Source of the DNA: an uncultured Acidobacteriota bacterium
GTDB lineage: Bacteria > Acidobacteriota > Terriglobia > UBA7540
Reading direction: 5' to 3'
Length of the DNA: 14,544 nt
Assembly: GCA_937900045.1 (NCBI GenBank)
Contig: CALCEB010000291.1
Coordinates: 1-14,544 of the forward strand
Position numbers and translations under genes: made by a program. Numbering within the stretch: position 1 is the stretch's first letter; each line of letters begins with the position of its first letter. A model generated the notes under the pieces. The model worked only from the letters and a program-made list of their open reading frames with translations, was not told the origin of the DNA and did not search any database. Shown piece after piece: positions 5,184 through 13,373 of this stretch.

Positions 5184-7865
5184 ATGCGCTGGTACTTGCG
5201 TCTATTTCGGAAGCCCCTGGCTGAGAGACAGCTCGATTCCGAGCTTCGCTTCCATCTGGAGCAGCAAATCGCCGACTACATCGCAGCCGGTATGACGCCG
5301 GAAGAGGCGCGCCGCCGCGCACAAATCGAGCTTGGAGGGTTTGAGCAAGTAAAGGAAAAATGCCGGGACCTCGGCGCTGCACGCATTGTGGAAACCTTGA
5401 TCCAGGACCTGCGCTACGGATTGCGCCAGTTGCGCCGCAATCCGGGCTTTACAGCCGTGGCCGTCATCACTCTCGCGCTCGGTATTGGGGCGAACACGGC
5501 GATTTTCAGTGTGGTTGATACGGTTCTGCTGCGGCCCTTGCCGTTCGCAAATCCTTCCCGCCTCATTGCGCTCCACGAGGGCATCCCTAAATTAGGCTAC
5601 CCGAAGATGGGTTTTTCGCCGCCGGATTTTGACGTTTTTGCGCGTGAGCAGAGATCGTTCAGCACGATTGGCGCTTTCCGGGACGAGCATGTTGACATTT
5701 CAAGCGGGGGTGAGCCGGAGCGCGTGACGGCCGCGCGCGTTTCTGCCTCATTGTTCCCGATGCTGGGCGTGGAACCGCTGCAGGGCAGGACCTTTTCTCC
5801 GGAAGAAGACGCGCGCGGGCATAACGTGGTCCTCCTCAGCTATAAGCTTTGGCGGCGCCGCTACGGAGGCTCTGGCGGCATCATTGGCCGGACCATCGAA
5901 CTTGACCGTCGGCCTTATACCGTTATCGGCGTCATGCGGAGGAACTTCGAATTCCCGCTTCGTGGGCCGCAAGACAACGGCTCCCCCGCCGTTCTCTGGG
6001 TGCCGATGGCGTTTACTCCAACGGAATTGCAAGGTTGGGGCGGGTCGTACTTCAATAGTGTGATCGGGCGGTTGCGGCCCGGTGTCACTCTGGACCAAGC
6101 ACGCAGCGAAGCCGCGTCGCTCTCCCGCATTCTCGTGGCCAGTTATCCTTCGGCCCTCACAAGTTTTATTCGGCGCGGACAACTCAGTGTCAACGCTTCC
6201 CCGTTTCAAGAAGACGTGGTCGGCTCGATCCGCACCTTGCTGCTTGTGTTGATGGCAGCCGTGGCTTTTGTATTGCTGATAGCCTGTGCGAACATCGCCA
6301 CGCTGCTTGTTTCGCGGGCTGCCACGCGGCAAAAGGAGATTGCCGTTCGCTCCGCCCTCGGGGCCACGCGGCTTCGTTTGGTACGCCAGATGCTAACCGA
6401 AAGCCTCCTCCTGGCACTCGGTGGCGGCGCGATGGGGTTCGTCCTTGCCCTCTACGGCCGAAATTTCTTACTCGCTCTCGTCCCTGCGAGTATCCCTCTA
6501 CCGAGCCACGTCCCGCTCAATGGAGGCATACTCACCTTCGCGTTCGCGACATCCGTTCTGGCAGCCCTTGTCTTTGGGCTCGCTCCGGCGTTCCTGGTAT
6601 CGACCGCGACCGTCCAGGGGTCTTTGCAGGAAGGCGGCCGGCGCGGGGCAACGGACGGGTCGCATCGCGTTCAAGGATTCTTCGTGGCGGCCGAATTTGC
6701 CTTGGCGCTCATTCTGCTTGTCGGTGCAGGGCTCCTGATCCGTAGTTTCGGCAAGCTCCTTGAGACCCGTCCAGGCTTCCGCCCCGGCCATGTGCTCACC
6801 GTGAATATTCCTCTTCCCCGCGAGGCCTATCCCCACGCGGCCCAGATAACGGGTTTCTACGAACAATTGCTCGACCGGGTTTCAAATTTGCCTGGTGTGC
6901 AAAGTGGCGGTCTCTCAAGCGATTTGCCCCTTCATGCCAGCGAAGGGGTCTCGATCACGATCGAAGGGCGCAGCAATAGCGAAGGAAGGACACCGCAGGC
7001 CATTGTCCAATCCTGGGTGCTCGGGGATTATTTTCAAACGATGGGCATACCCCTCTTGCAGGGCCGGTGGTTTACTCCGGAAGACCGCGTCGGGTCTGAG
7101 CCGGTAGCCGTCGTGAGTTTATCAATGGCACGCAAATTCTGGCCGCGGCAGAACGCCATCGGAAAGCGCATCCACTGGGGCGTGAAGAGCCCGTGGGAAA
7201 CGATTGTCGGCATCGTCGGCAATGTTAGCCAGGGGCCACTTAACCAACCTTTGGCCCCGCACGTTTATCGGCCGTATAGCCAACTGCCCGGCCCTTTCCT
7301 CGAAGAAGATCCCTTTGGCGACTGGCACGCGATGAACCTTGCCGTGCGTACGGACACAGACCCGGCTTCGCTGACTTCTGCGGTTCTCGCCCAGGTTCAT
7401 TCGCTCGATTCCGACTTAGCCGTTGCGAACATTCGGACAATGACGCAGGTGATCCGCTCCTCGCGTGCTGGCCCTCAATTCAACACGATTCTCCTGGGGA
7501 TCTTTGCGGGGTTGGCACTCTTCCTGGCGGCAATCGGAGTTTATGGCGTCTTGGCATATGCGGTCGCGCGGCGGACGCATGAGATTGGCATCCGCATGGC
7601 GCTGGGCGCAACCAAGAGTGCCGTATTTCGCATGGTCTTGCAACAGGGGATGTTCGTGGCCCTGCTGGGCATGGTCATCGGATGGATAGGCAGCCTGTTG
7701 GTCACGCGCTTCCTCGCAAGTCTGCTTTACAATGTGAAGCCTACAGACCCAGCAACGTTCGCCGCGGTTTCGGCCGTCCTCGCCGGGGTTGCCGTGTTGG
7801 CCTGCTACCTTCCCGCCCGACGGGCCACGAGAGTGGACCCTATGGTGGCGTTGAGACACGAATGA
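5184..7865 (+). CDS. ADOP-type large permease (duplicated MacB/FtsX-like)
   Basis: This is an 893-residue inner-membrane protein of the acidobacterial duplicated orphan permease type. Residues 1-80 form the characteristic soluble N-terminal region (ELRFHLEQQIADY, MTPEEARRRAQIELGG). The first transmembrane helix is at about 89-110. A MacB-like periplasmic domain spans about 115-340. An FtsX-type permease domain follows (helices at about 350-378, 405-435, 450-472). A second MacB-like periplasmic domain spans about 530-760, and a final FtsX block (about 770-890) includes RRTHEIGIRMALGATKSAVF and ends ARRATRVDPMVALRHE. GGAG 7 nt before the ATG supports the start. There is no ATPase domain and no adjacent ATPase gene, hence 'orphan'. 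It probably moves or senses hydrophobic compounds with a separately encoded ATPase. Residues 32-78 are encoded by DNA nearly identical to the broken copy downstream. Confidence 0.9.
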   Translation: MRWYLRLFRKPLAERQLDSELRFHLEQQIADYIAAGMTPEEARRRAQIELGGFEQVKEKCRDLGAARIVETLIQDLRYGLRQLRRNPGFTAVAVITLALGIGANTAIFSVVDTVLLRPLPFANPSRLIALHEGIPKLGYPKMGFSPPDFDVFAREQRSFSTIGAFRDEHVDISSGGEPERVTAARVSASLFPMLGVEPLQGRTFSPEEDARGHNVVLLSYKLWRRRYGGSGGIIGRTIELDRRPYTVIGVMRRNFEFPLRGPQDNGSPAVLWVPMAFTPTELQGWGGSYFNSVIGRLRPGVTLDQARSEAASLSRILVASYPSALTSFIRRGQLSVNASPFQEDVVGSIRTLLLVLMAAVAFVLLIACANIATLLVSRAATRQKEIAVRSALGATRLRLVRQMLTESLLLALGGGAMGFVLALYGRNFLLALVPASIPLPSHVPLNGGILTFAFATSVLAALVFGLAPAFLVSTATVQGSLQEGGRRGATDGSHRVQGFFVAAEFALALILLVGAGLLIRSFGKLLETRPGFRPGHVLTVNIPLPREAYPHAAQITGFYEQLLDRVSNLPGVQSGGLSSDLPLHASEGVSITIEGRSNSEGRTPQAIVQSWVLGDYFQTMGIPLLQGRWFTPEDRVGSEPVAVVSLSMARKFWPRQNAIGKRIHWGVKSPWETIVGIVGNVSQGPLNQPLAPHVYRPYSQLPGPFLEEDPFGDWHAMNLAVRTDTDPASLTSAVLAQVHSLDSDLAVANIRTMTQVIRSSRAGPQFNTILLGIFAGLALFLAAIGVYGVLAYAVARRTHEIGIRMALGATKSAVFRMVLQQGMFVALLGMVIGWIGSLLVTRFLASLLYNVKPTDPATFAAVSAVLAGVAVLACYLPARRATRVDPMVALRHE
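5277..5418 (+). repeat. duplicated block, copy 1 (inside ADOP gene)
   Basis: These 142 bp, coding for the soluble N-terminal region of the permease, recur at 8001-8141 with no substitution that I can see and one missing C. Sequence on either side diverges quickly (for example GAGCTTCGC versus GAGTTGCGG upstream). The identity is therefore local and recent, as expected of gene conversion or recombination between tandem paralogues. Confidence 0.9.
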
Positions 7866-7907
7866 GCATTACGGGCTTTCGGACATCAATACGAGGACGG
7901 AGACGTT

Positions 7908-8713
7908 ATGCACTAGTATCACAGGCTATTTCGTAGACATCTTACCGAGAAGCGTATCGACGCTGAGTTGCGGTTTCATCTGGAGCAGCAAATTTCTGAT
8001 TACATCGCAGCGGTATGACGCCGGAAGAGGCGCGCCGCCGCGCACAAATCGAGCTTGGAGGGTTTGAGCAAGTAAAGGAAAAATGCCGGGACCTCGGCGC
8101 TGCACGCATTGTGGAAACCTTGATCCAGGACCTGCGCTACGACTTGCGCCAGTTGCGTCGCAATTCTGGCTTCACGGCCGTTGCGATTATCACGCTTGCC
8201 CTCGGCATTGGCGCCACCACAGCCATTTTCTCAGTTGTCAACACTGTCCTGCTTGAGCCGCTGCCGTATCCACATGCTGACCGCATCGTTCAGTTTGAGC
8301 TTAGCATTCGCAGGCCGCAATTCAAGTCATACCGGCTTGGGGTTCCGTTGTTTATGACCATACGACGGTCCGTCCCGGCGCTCGAAGACTTCGCCTTTTA
8401 TGACATCTCTGGCCCAGGCGTGAATTTCACCGAGGGCGAATTGCCGGAGCAGGTGGATGGCATTCACGTCTCGGCGTCCTACTTCCGGTTGTTTGGCGCG
8501 ACGATGACACTCGGCAGGCCATTTACTGCCGAAGAAGACGTTCCTGGCGGTCCCCACGTGGCGGTGATCAGCTATGGATTGTGGCGCAGCCGATTCGGAG
8601 GTGATCCAGAAATTGTGGGAAAGATCGTTCAACTGAATGGCGTACCCTACGTGGTAACTGGAGTGCTTGGCCGAAGTTTCCCCGCCGACCCGCGCGCCGG
8701 AACGAAATCTTGA
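7908..8713 (+). pseudogene. second ADOP permease, degraded and truncated
   Basis: The intended start is the ATG at 7908, with GGAG at 7899-7902. It reads MH, then TAG at 7914-7916 where the family and copy 1 have Trp (MRWY), then YHRLFRRHLTEKRIDAEL and RFHLEQQISDYIAA. There a missing C (about 8010) shifts the frame. From the ATG at 8015 the frame continues for 232 residues (MTPEEARRRAQIELGG...), through the first membrane helix (GFTAVAIITLALGIG) and most of the first MacB-like periplasmic domain. It ends abruptly after VTGVLGRSFPADPRAGTKS. About 650 residues are missing compared with copy 1. A product starting at 8015 has no visible ribosome site and could not form a permease. Confidence 0.88.
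8001..8141 (+). repeat. duplicated block, copy 2 (inside broken ADOP gene)
   Basis: This is the partner of 5277-5418 in direct orientation, about 2.7 kb downstream. The only difference I see is GCAGCGG here against GCAGCCGG in copy 1. That one-base loss frameshifts the second permease. Because the block is otherwise identical, the deletion must be younger than the copying event. Confidence 0.9.
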
Positions 8714-8839
8714 CGGCGAGACTGATGCTGAAAAGGCCTGCGGACCTTTGAATGGGCTTGAAGCCTGGAGGAAAACATGTTGCACCGGGCAGGCCTTGGT
8801 GCTCTACTGTCTATATTCCCAGCGGCACAGGAGGCAACC

Positions 8840-9538
8840 ATGTTGCGGATAAGGGAGGTGCGGCTTTCCGCCGGCCGGACCTTTCGGGCTGGAGTCCTCG
8901 CAGCGCTGCTTGGGCCGCTCCTGCTGTTCGCCTTCGCCTGCTCTTCGAAAAGTCGTAGTAATGACCAGCCGCAGGCGGCGCCGCCTCCGGCCGTGGTGGT
9001 GGTCCCGGTCATTCAAAAAACGATATCCATTTACAGAGAGTATGTCGGGCGGACGGTGGCGAACTATACCGTGGATGTTCGTCCTCAAGTCACGGGCATC
9101 CTGGAGCAAGCGCCTTTTGCGGAAGGCCCAGCGGTGAAGAAAGGCCAGATTCTTTTCACCATTGACCCCAGCGAGTACAAAGCCGCACTCCAATCCTCCC
9201 AGGCGCAGCTTGCCAAGTCTGAGGCGGATGTGGCCCAAGCGAGGGCCAATTTGGGTAAGAACCAGCAGGATGTGGCCCGTTATGCGCCACTGGTAAAGCA
9301 GCAGGCCATCCCACAGGAGGAATATGACGACGCCGTGGCGGCGGAGAAGACGGCCGAGGCTCAGGTGCAGCAAGCGCAGGCTGAAGTGAAAGGATCGCTG
9401 GCAGCGATCAACCAAGCCGAAATCAATCTGGGCTATACCGTCATCCGCTCTCCCCTGGACGGGGTTGCGGGACGCCGGCAGGTGGACCCCGGCAACCTGG
9501 CCAGCCCGGGTATGCGCACGCCTCTGGTGACGGTTTAA
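8840..9538 (+). CDS. RND efflux periplasmic adaptor (membrane fusion protein), N-terminal part before in-frame TAA
   Basis: This is the AcrA/MexA-type adaptor that links pump to outer-membrane channel. The start at 8840 is fixed by a perfect AGGAGG at 8829-8834, 5 nt upstream. Residues 1-33 are a lipoprotein signal (AALLGPLLLFAFAC) with the lipid-modified Cys at 34. VVVPVIQKTISIYREYVGR begins the mature membrane-proximal and barrel domains. The biotinyl-lipoyl half VDVRPQVTGILEQAPF is followed by a long alanine- and glutamine-rich helical hairpin, about residues 116-200 (QSSQAQLAKSEADVAQARAN). The second lipoyl half is INLGYTVIRSPLDGVAGRRQ. Translation stops at TAA 9536-9538, inside the conserved 'LVTV-S-LDPM' strand. 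The same frame resumes immediately, so the gene is one adaptor split by a nonsense codon. Confidence 0.85.
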   Translation: MLRIREVRLSAGRTFRAGVLAALLGPLLLFAFACSSKSRSNDQPQAAPPPAVVVVPVIQKTISIYREYVGRTVANYTVDVRPQVTGILEQAPFAEGPAVKKGQILFTIDPSEYKAALQSSQAQLAKSEADVAQARANLGKNQQDVARYAPLVKQQAIPQEEYDDAVAAEKTAEAQVQQAQAEVKGSLAAINQAEINLGYTVIRSPLDGVAGRRQVDPGNLASPGMRTPLVTV

Positions 9539-9550
9539 TCGCTGACTCCA

Positions 9551-10072
9551 ATGCGGGTGGACTTCAACATTAGTGAGACGGACTATCTGCGCTACATCAC
9601 GCGGATCAAAAAGCCCGCAGAGCGCCAGAAAGAAGCGCAAAAGATCTCCTTTGGGCTGCTCCTTCCGGATGGCAGCACTTATCCATACCCAGGCAGGTTC
9701 TATATGGTGGCCAGCGCGGTGAATGCGCAGACCGGCACACTGCTGATTGAGGCCGAGTTTCCCAACCCGCAAGGTTCCCTGAAGCCCGGGCAGTTCTGCC
9801 GCGTACGTTTTTCAGCCGAACAGGCGCCGAACGCCATCCTGGTTCCGCAGCAGGCGGTCATGGAACTGCAGGGGGCTCAAGTAGTGATGGTGGTCAGCGG
9901 GGAACACAAAGTGGAACTTCACACCATCACCACTACCGGCACTTACGAGAACGATTCCATTGCTTCGCAAGGGCTGCAAGCTGGCGATCAGGTGATCGTG
10001 GAAGGTCAGCAAAAAGTTCGGCCCGGGATGATCGTCAAGCCGGAAATCGAAGCAAGCCAGCCGGGAACGTAG
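9551..10072 (+). CDS. RND efflux periplasmic adaptor, C-terminal part after in-frame TAA
   Basis: This is the continuation in the same reading frame as the preceding segment, separated only by TAA plus four sense codons (SLTP) before the ATG at 9551. It encodes MRVDFNISETDYLRYI, the end of the beta-barrel (GSLKPGQFCRVRF, APNAILVPQQAVMELQG) and the membrane-proximal domain (LQAGDQVIVEGQQKVRPGM). Together the two parts span 410 codons, including the nonsense codon, which is the normal length for this family (about 400). No ribosome site precedes 9551, so independent translation is unlikely. Without readthrough or suppression, the lone piece has no signal peptide and would stay in the cytoplasm. 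The stop is either a true nonsense mutation (for example TCA to TAA) or a sequence error. Confidence 0.8.
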   Translation: MRVDFNISETDYLRYITRIKKPAERQKEAQKISFGLLLPDGSTYPYPGRFYMVASAVNAQTGTLLIEAEFPNPQGSLKPGQFCRVRFSAEQAPNAILVPQQAVMELQGAQVVMVVSGEHKVELHTITTTGTYENDSIASQGLQAGDQVIVEGQQKVRPGMIVKPEIEASQPGT

Positions 10073-10149
10073 ATGAGGAGATAGGAAGAGAGCCCGCAGG
10101 ATGCGTACGGGCGTGGCTTGCTGTCAACGGCGGCCCCGCAGGCAATACC

Positions 10150-13100
10150 ATGAACTTCTCGCAGTTCTTCATCCGTCGTCCGATTTTCGCCATCGTCATC
10201 TCCCTGCTCATTGTGCTGGTGGGCGGGCTTGCCATTTTTTCTTTACCCATCTCTGAGTATCCTCAGATCACGCCTCCCACGGTTCAAGTTTCAGCCACGT
10301 ACCCCGGCGCCAACGCCCAAACCGTCGAGCAATCCCACGCCATCCCCATTGAAGAAAGCGTGAACGGGGCTGAGAACATGATTTACATGTCCTCGCGCAG
10401 TTCCAATGTTGGCGTATACACCCTCACGTGCACCTTTAAAGTCGGCACCAACGTGGATATCGCTGCGGTGGACGTTCAAAACCGCGTACAGCAGGCGGAG
10501 GGCGAGCTCCCAGCCGAAGTCATCAGCAATGGCATTACAGTGAAGAAGCGCTCGCCCAGCATGCTGATGATTATCACGCTCTATTCGCCGAATTCGAGCT
10601 ATGCCTCGCTTTTTCTCTCGAATTACGCCGCGATTCACGTGATTGATCCGCTCTCTCGCGTTTCTGGTATCGGTGACTACATGCAGATCGGGCAGACGTA
10701 TTCGATGCGTGTCTGGGTCAACCCGGGCAGGATGGCCACTCTTGGCCTGACCGCAACGGATGTTGCCCAAGCCCTGCAGGAACAGAACGTCACGGCGCCG
10801 GGCGGGCAGATCGGAGCGCCGCCGGCCCCGAAGGAAACACAGTACCAATACTCCGTGCTGACGCAAGGCCAGCTCACCACGGCGGAGCAGTACGACAACA
10901 TGATCATCCGCACGCTACCGGACGGCTCCATCCTCCGCTTGAGGGATATCGGCCATGCGGAGCTCGGAGGCCAGGACTATAGCACCTATGCCCGTCTGAA
11001 CGGCGCTCCCTCTACCACCATCATTCTTTTTCAGCTTCCCACCGCCAGCGCGCTCTCCGCTGCCAAGGGCGTCAAGCAGACCATGGACCGCCTGGCCAAG
11101 GACTTCCCGCCCGGCATCAAGTACAACGTCACCATGGACTCGACGCTCTTCATCACTGCGTCTCTCAAGGAGGTCCTCATCACGCTGGTCGAAGCGCTGC
11201 TGCTCGTCCTGCTGGTGGTGTTCCTCTTTCTCGGCACATTTCGGGCCACGCTGATTCCCATGCTGGCCGTGCCGGTTTCGCTCATTGGGGCTTTTGCGGC
11301 TTTTACGGCCTTGGGGTTTTCCATCAACACGCTGACCATGTTTGGCCTAGTGCTGGCCATCGGCCTGGTTGTGGACGACGCGATTGTTGTGGTCGAAGCT
11401 GTGCAACATCACATCGAGGAGGGGATGAGCGCCCGCGAAGCGGCCGAAAAGGCCATGAGCGAAGTCTCCGGACCCATTATCGCCATCGCGCTGGTGCTGA
11501 CTTCGGTGTTTGTCCCGGTGGCGTTCATGGGAGGCATCACGGGGCAACTTTACAAGCAGTTCGCGCTGACGCTGGCGGTTTCAATCGTCCTTTCCGCGCT
11601 CGTCGCTTTGACGCTCACCCCCGCCTTATGCGCCACGATGCTCGGTCCTCCCAAGCCGGTGCGCGGGCCACTGGGATGGATCACTCGCGGCTTTGGCAGA
11701 TTCTTCGAGCGCACGACCCACGCCTATACAAGAAGCACGCGCCGGGTGATCCGACGCTGGGGTTTGGCAATTTGTGGGCTTGTGATTATCGTTGCCTGCA
11801 TCGGTGTTCTGCTGAGATTGTTGCCCAGCGGCTTTGTGCCCGACGAAGACCAGGGCTATTTCTTTATCGGATTCATCCTGCCGGACGGAGCTTCGCTCCA
11901 GCGGACGGAGGCTGTGACGGACAAAGCGGAGGCGATTCTAAGAAAAATACCAGGAATCGAAGACGTGCTCAGCATCGGCGGATACAGCTTCCTGACGTCG
12001 GCCTCCCAATCCAATACCGCCAGCATGGTGGTCAGGCTGAAGCCTTGGGATGAGAGGACTGGCAGGGGAATGGATGTTTTCTCGATCATGCGGCGCGCCG
12101 CCGCCTCTCTCAGCAGCCTTCCCCAGGCGTTGGTCATTCCGTTTGCGCCGCCGCAGATTCCGGGCCTCGGCATTTCCGGCGGCTTTCAAATGGAGATGGA
12201 GGACCGAAGCGGGAGCGCCACCGTACAACAGTTAGCTCAAACCGCACAACAGTTTGCCATGGCGGCGGCCAAGCAGACGGCTCTGGCGAACGTTTACAAC
12301 AGTTTCAGCACCAGCATCCCGCAAGTGAAAGTAACGGTGGACCGCGACAAGGCCAAAACGCTTGGTATTCCCATCGACAACGTCTACACCAGCTTGCAGA
12401 CCTTCCTGGGCGGCTTGATCATTAATGACTTCAACCGCTTTGGCCGTGTCTACAAATTGATGCTTCAGGCCGAGCCGCAATATCGTGCAACGCCGCAGGA
12501 CATCAGGGACATTTACGTCAGAACAGCGAGCAGTCAAATGGCGCCGCTGAGTACGCTCGTCTCGGTGAGTCCGACGACCGGGCCGGACATTATCCAGCGT
12601 TACAATCTGTACCGCTCGGCTGAAATCAGCGGCGCCTCTGCCCTCGGATACAGCTCCGGCCAGGCGCTCAGCGCCATGGAAGCGGTCGCGAAAAAAGCGC
12701 TTCCTTCCAGTATGGGTTACGACTGGTCCGGCACGGCTTTTCAGGAAAAGCAGTCCAGCGGCCAGCAAGGGCCGATTTTTCTCCTGGCGTTGGCCTTCGT
12801 GTTTCTTTTCCTGGCCGCAATGTATGAAAGCTGGGCCGTGCCGCTGGCGGTGATCCTTGGCATCCCGCTCGGGGTTTTGGGCGCGTATCTGGGAGTGTGG
12901 ATGCGCGGCTTGCAGAATGACGTCTATGCCCAGATCGGGGTGGTGATGCTGATTGGTCTCACGGCCAAAAACGCCATCCTGATTGTAGAGTTCGCTAAAA
13001 TGCGGCACGAGCAAGGGCACAAGCTCATTGATGCTGCCATAGAAGCCGCCCAACTGCGTTTCCGGCCGATTTTGATGACTTCGCTGGCTTTCATCCTGGG

Positions 13101-13329
13101 CTTGTTTCCACTCATGGTTGCGGCAGGAGCAGGGGCGGCCAGCCGCCACTCGCTGGGTACCACGGTTGTTTGTGGGATGATTTCCGCCACGATCCTCGAA
13201 GTGTTTTTCATCCCGGTGCTTTACGTGGTCATTCAGGGATCGTCGGAAGGGTTCAAGCGCCACGCGAAGGTTCCCTCAGCCCCAGCCCCTCTCCCGGTTG
13301 GAGAAGCGGAAACGCGAAGCGGTGGGTGA
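10150..13329 (+). CDS. RND efflux pump, HAE1/AcrB-type inner-membrane subunit
   Basis: This 1059-residue proton-driven drug exporter is full length for the family (AcrB is 1049). It begins with the classic MNFSQFFIRRPIFAIVISLL helix, followed by the periplasmic porter and docking loop (SEYPQITPPTVQVSATYPGA). The proton-relay residues are present: D409-D410 in GLVVDDAIVVVE (AcrB D407/D408) and K940 in IGLTAKNAILIVEFAK. The second large periplasmic loop is at about 565-870, and the helices end at VFFIPVLYVVIQ. Spacing to the adaptor is 77 bp, with a weak ribosome site. The last ~18 residues (PSAPAPLPVGEAETRSGG) are encoded by a REP-like repeat rather than family sequence. The pump itself looks intact even though its adaptor is interrupted. 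Confidence 0.95.
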   Translation: MNFSQFFIRRPIFAIVISLLIVLVGGLAIFSLPISEYPQITPPTVQVSATYPGANAQTVEQSHAIPIEESVNGAENMIYMSSRSSNVGVYTLTCTFKVGTNVDIAAVDVQNRVQQAEGELPAEVISNGITVKKRSPSMLMIITLYSPNSSYASLFLSNYAAIHVIDPLSRVSGIGDYMQIGQTYSMRVWVNPGRMATLGLTATDVAQALQEQNVTAPGGQIGAPPAPKETQYQYSVLTQGQLTTAEQYDNMIIRTLPDGSILRLRDIGHAELGGQDYSTYARLNGAPSTTIILFQLPTASALSAAKGVKQTMDRLAKDFPPGIKYNVTMDSTLFITASLKEVLITLVEALLLVLLVVFLFLGTFRATLIPMLAVPVSLIGAFAAFTALGFSINTLTMFGLVLAIGLVVDDAIVVVEAVQHHIEEGMSAREAAEKAMSEVSGPIIAIALVLTSVFVPVAFMGGITGQLYKQFALTLAVSIVLSALVALTLTPALCATMLGPPKPVRGPLGWITRGFGRFFERTTHAYTRSTRRVIRRWGLAICGLVIIVACIGVLLRLLPSGFVPDEDQGYFFIGFILPDGASLQRTEAVTDKAEAILRKIPGIEDVLSIGGYSFLTSASQSNTASMVVRLKPWDERTGRGMDVFSIMRRAAASLSSLPQALVIPFAPPQIPGLGISGGFQMEMEDRSGSATVQQLAQTAQQFAMAAAKQTALANVYNSFSTSIPQVKVTVDRDKAKTLGIPIDNVYTSLQTFLGGLIINDFNRFGRVYKLMLQAEPQYRATPQDIRDIYVRTASSQMAPLSTLVSVSPTTGPDIIQRYNLYRSAEISGASALGYSSGQALSAMEAVAKKALPSSMGYDWSGTAFQEKQSSGQQGPIFLLALAFVFLFLAAMYESWAVPLAVILGIPLGVLGAYLGVWMRGLQNDVYAQIGVVMLIGLTAKNAILIVEFAKMRHEQGHKLIDAAIEAAQLRFRPILMTSLAFILGLFPLMVAAGAGAASRHSLGTTVVCGMISATILEVFFIPVLYVVIQGSSEGFKRHAKVPSAPAPLPVGEAETRSGG

Positions 13330-13332
13330 GGG
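13273..13332. repeat. REP-like palindromic repeat overlapping the pump stop codon
   Basis: CCCTCAGCCC at 13273-13282 pairs imperfectly with GGGTGAGGG at 13324-13332. An inner pair, CCTCTCC and GGAGAAG, flanks a short CGGTT loop. The pattern 'CCCTCA.CCC..CCCCTCTCCC...GGAGA...GGTGAGGG' is the familiar form of interspersed repeats found many times in GC-rich bacterial genomes. The TGA that ends the pump (13327-13329) lies within its right arm, so insertion of the repeat probably created the present C-terminus. In RNA it could fold into a stem between the pump and channel genes. Confidence 0.65.
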
Positions 13333-13373
13333 ACGCGCTGCACCAGCGTGCGTGAAATGACGGGGTAGTAGGC

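Noticed and set aside
8780..8817. TTGCAC ... TATATT as a promoter for the RND operon
   Set aside because: The boxes are 26 bp apart. The alternative at 17 bp spacing (TCTACT) pairs a 3/6 -35 with a 4/6 -10, too weak to call.
3414..9538. Stop-codon reassignment or recoding (TAA/TAG read as sense) to explain the in-frame stops
   Set aside because: Both TAA and TAG are involved, and intact genes in the window end with TAA (SDR), TAG (PadR) and TGA (permease, pump). Frameshifts and truncations nearby also point to decay.
10092..10112. GCCCG/CGGGC hairpin between adaptor and pump as a terminator or attenuator
   Set aside because: It is a 5 bp stem with an 11-nt loop and no U-tract, which is expected by chance in GC-rich DNA.
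12232..13263. Minus-strand 343-codon open frame opposite the RND pump
   Set aside because: It is antisense to a full-length conserved pump and rich in His, Arg and Gln, as shadow frames of such genes usually are.
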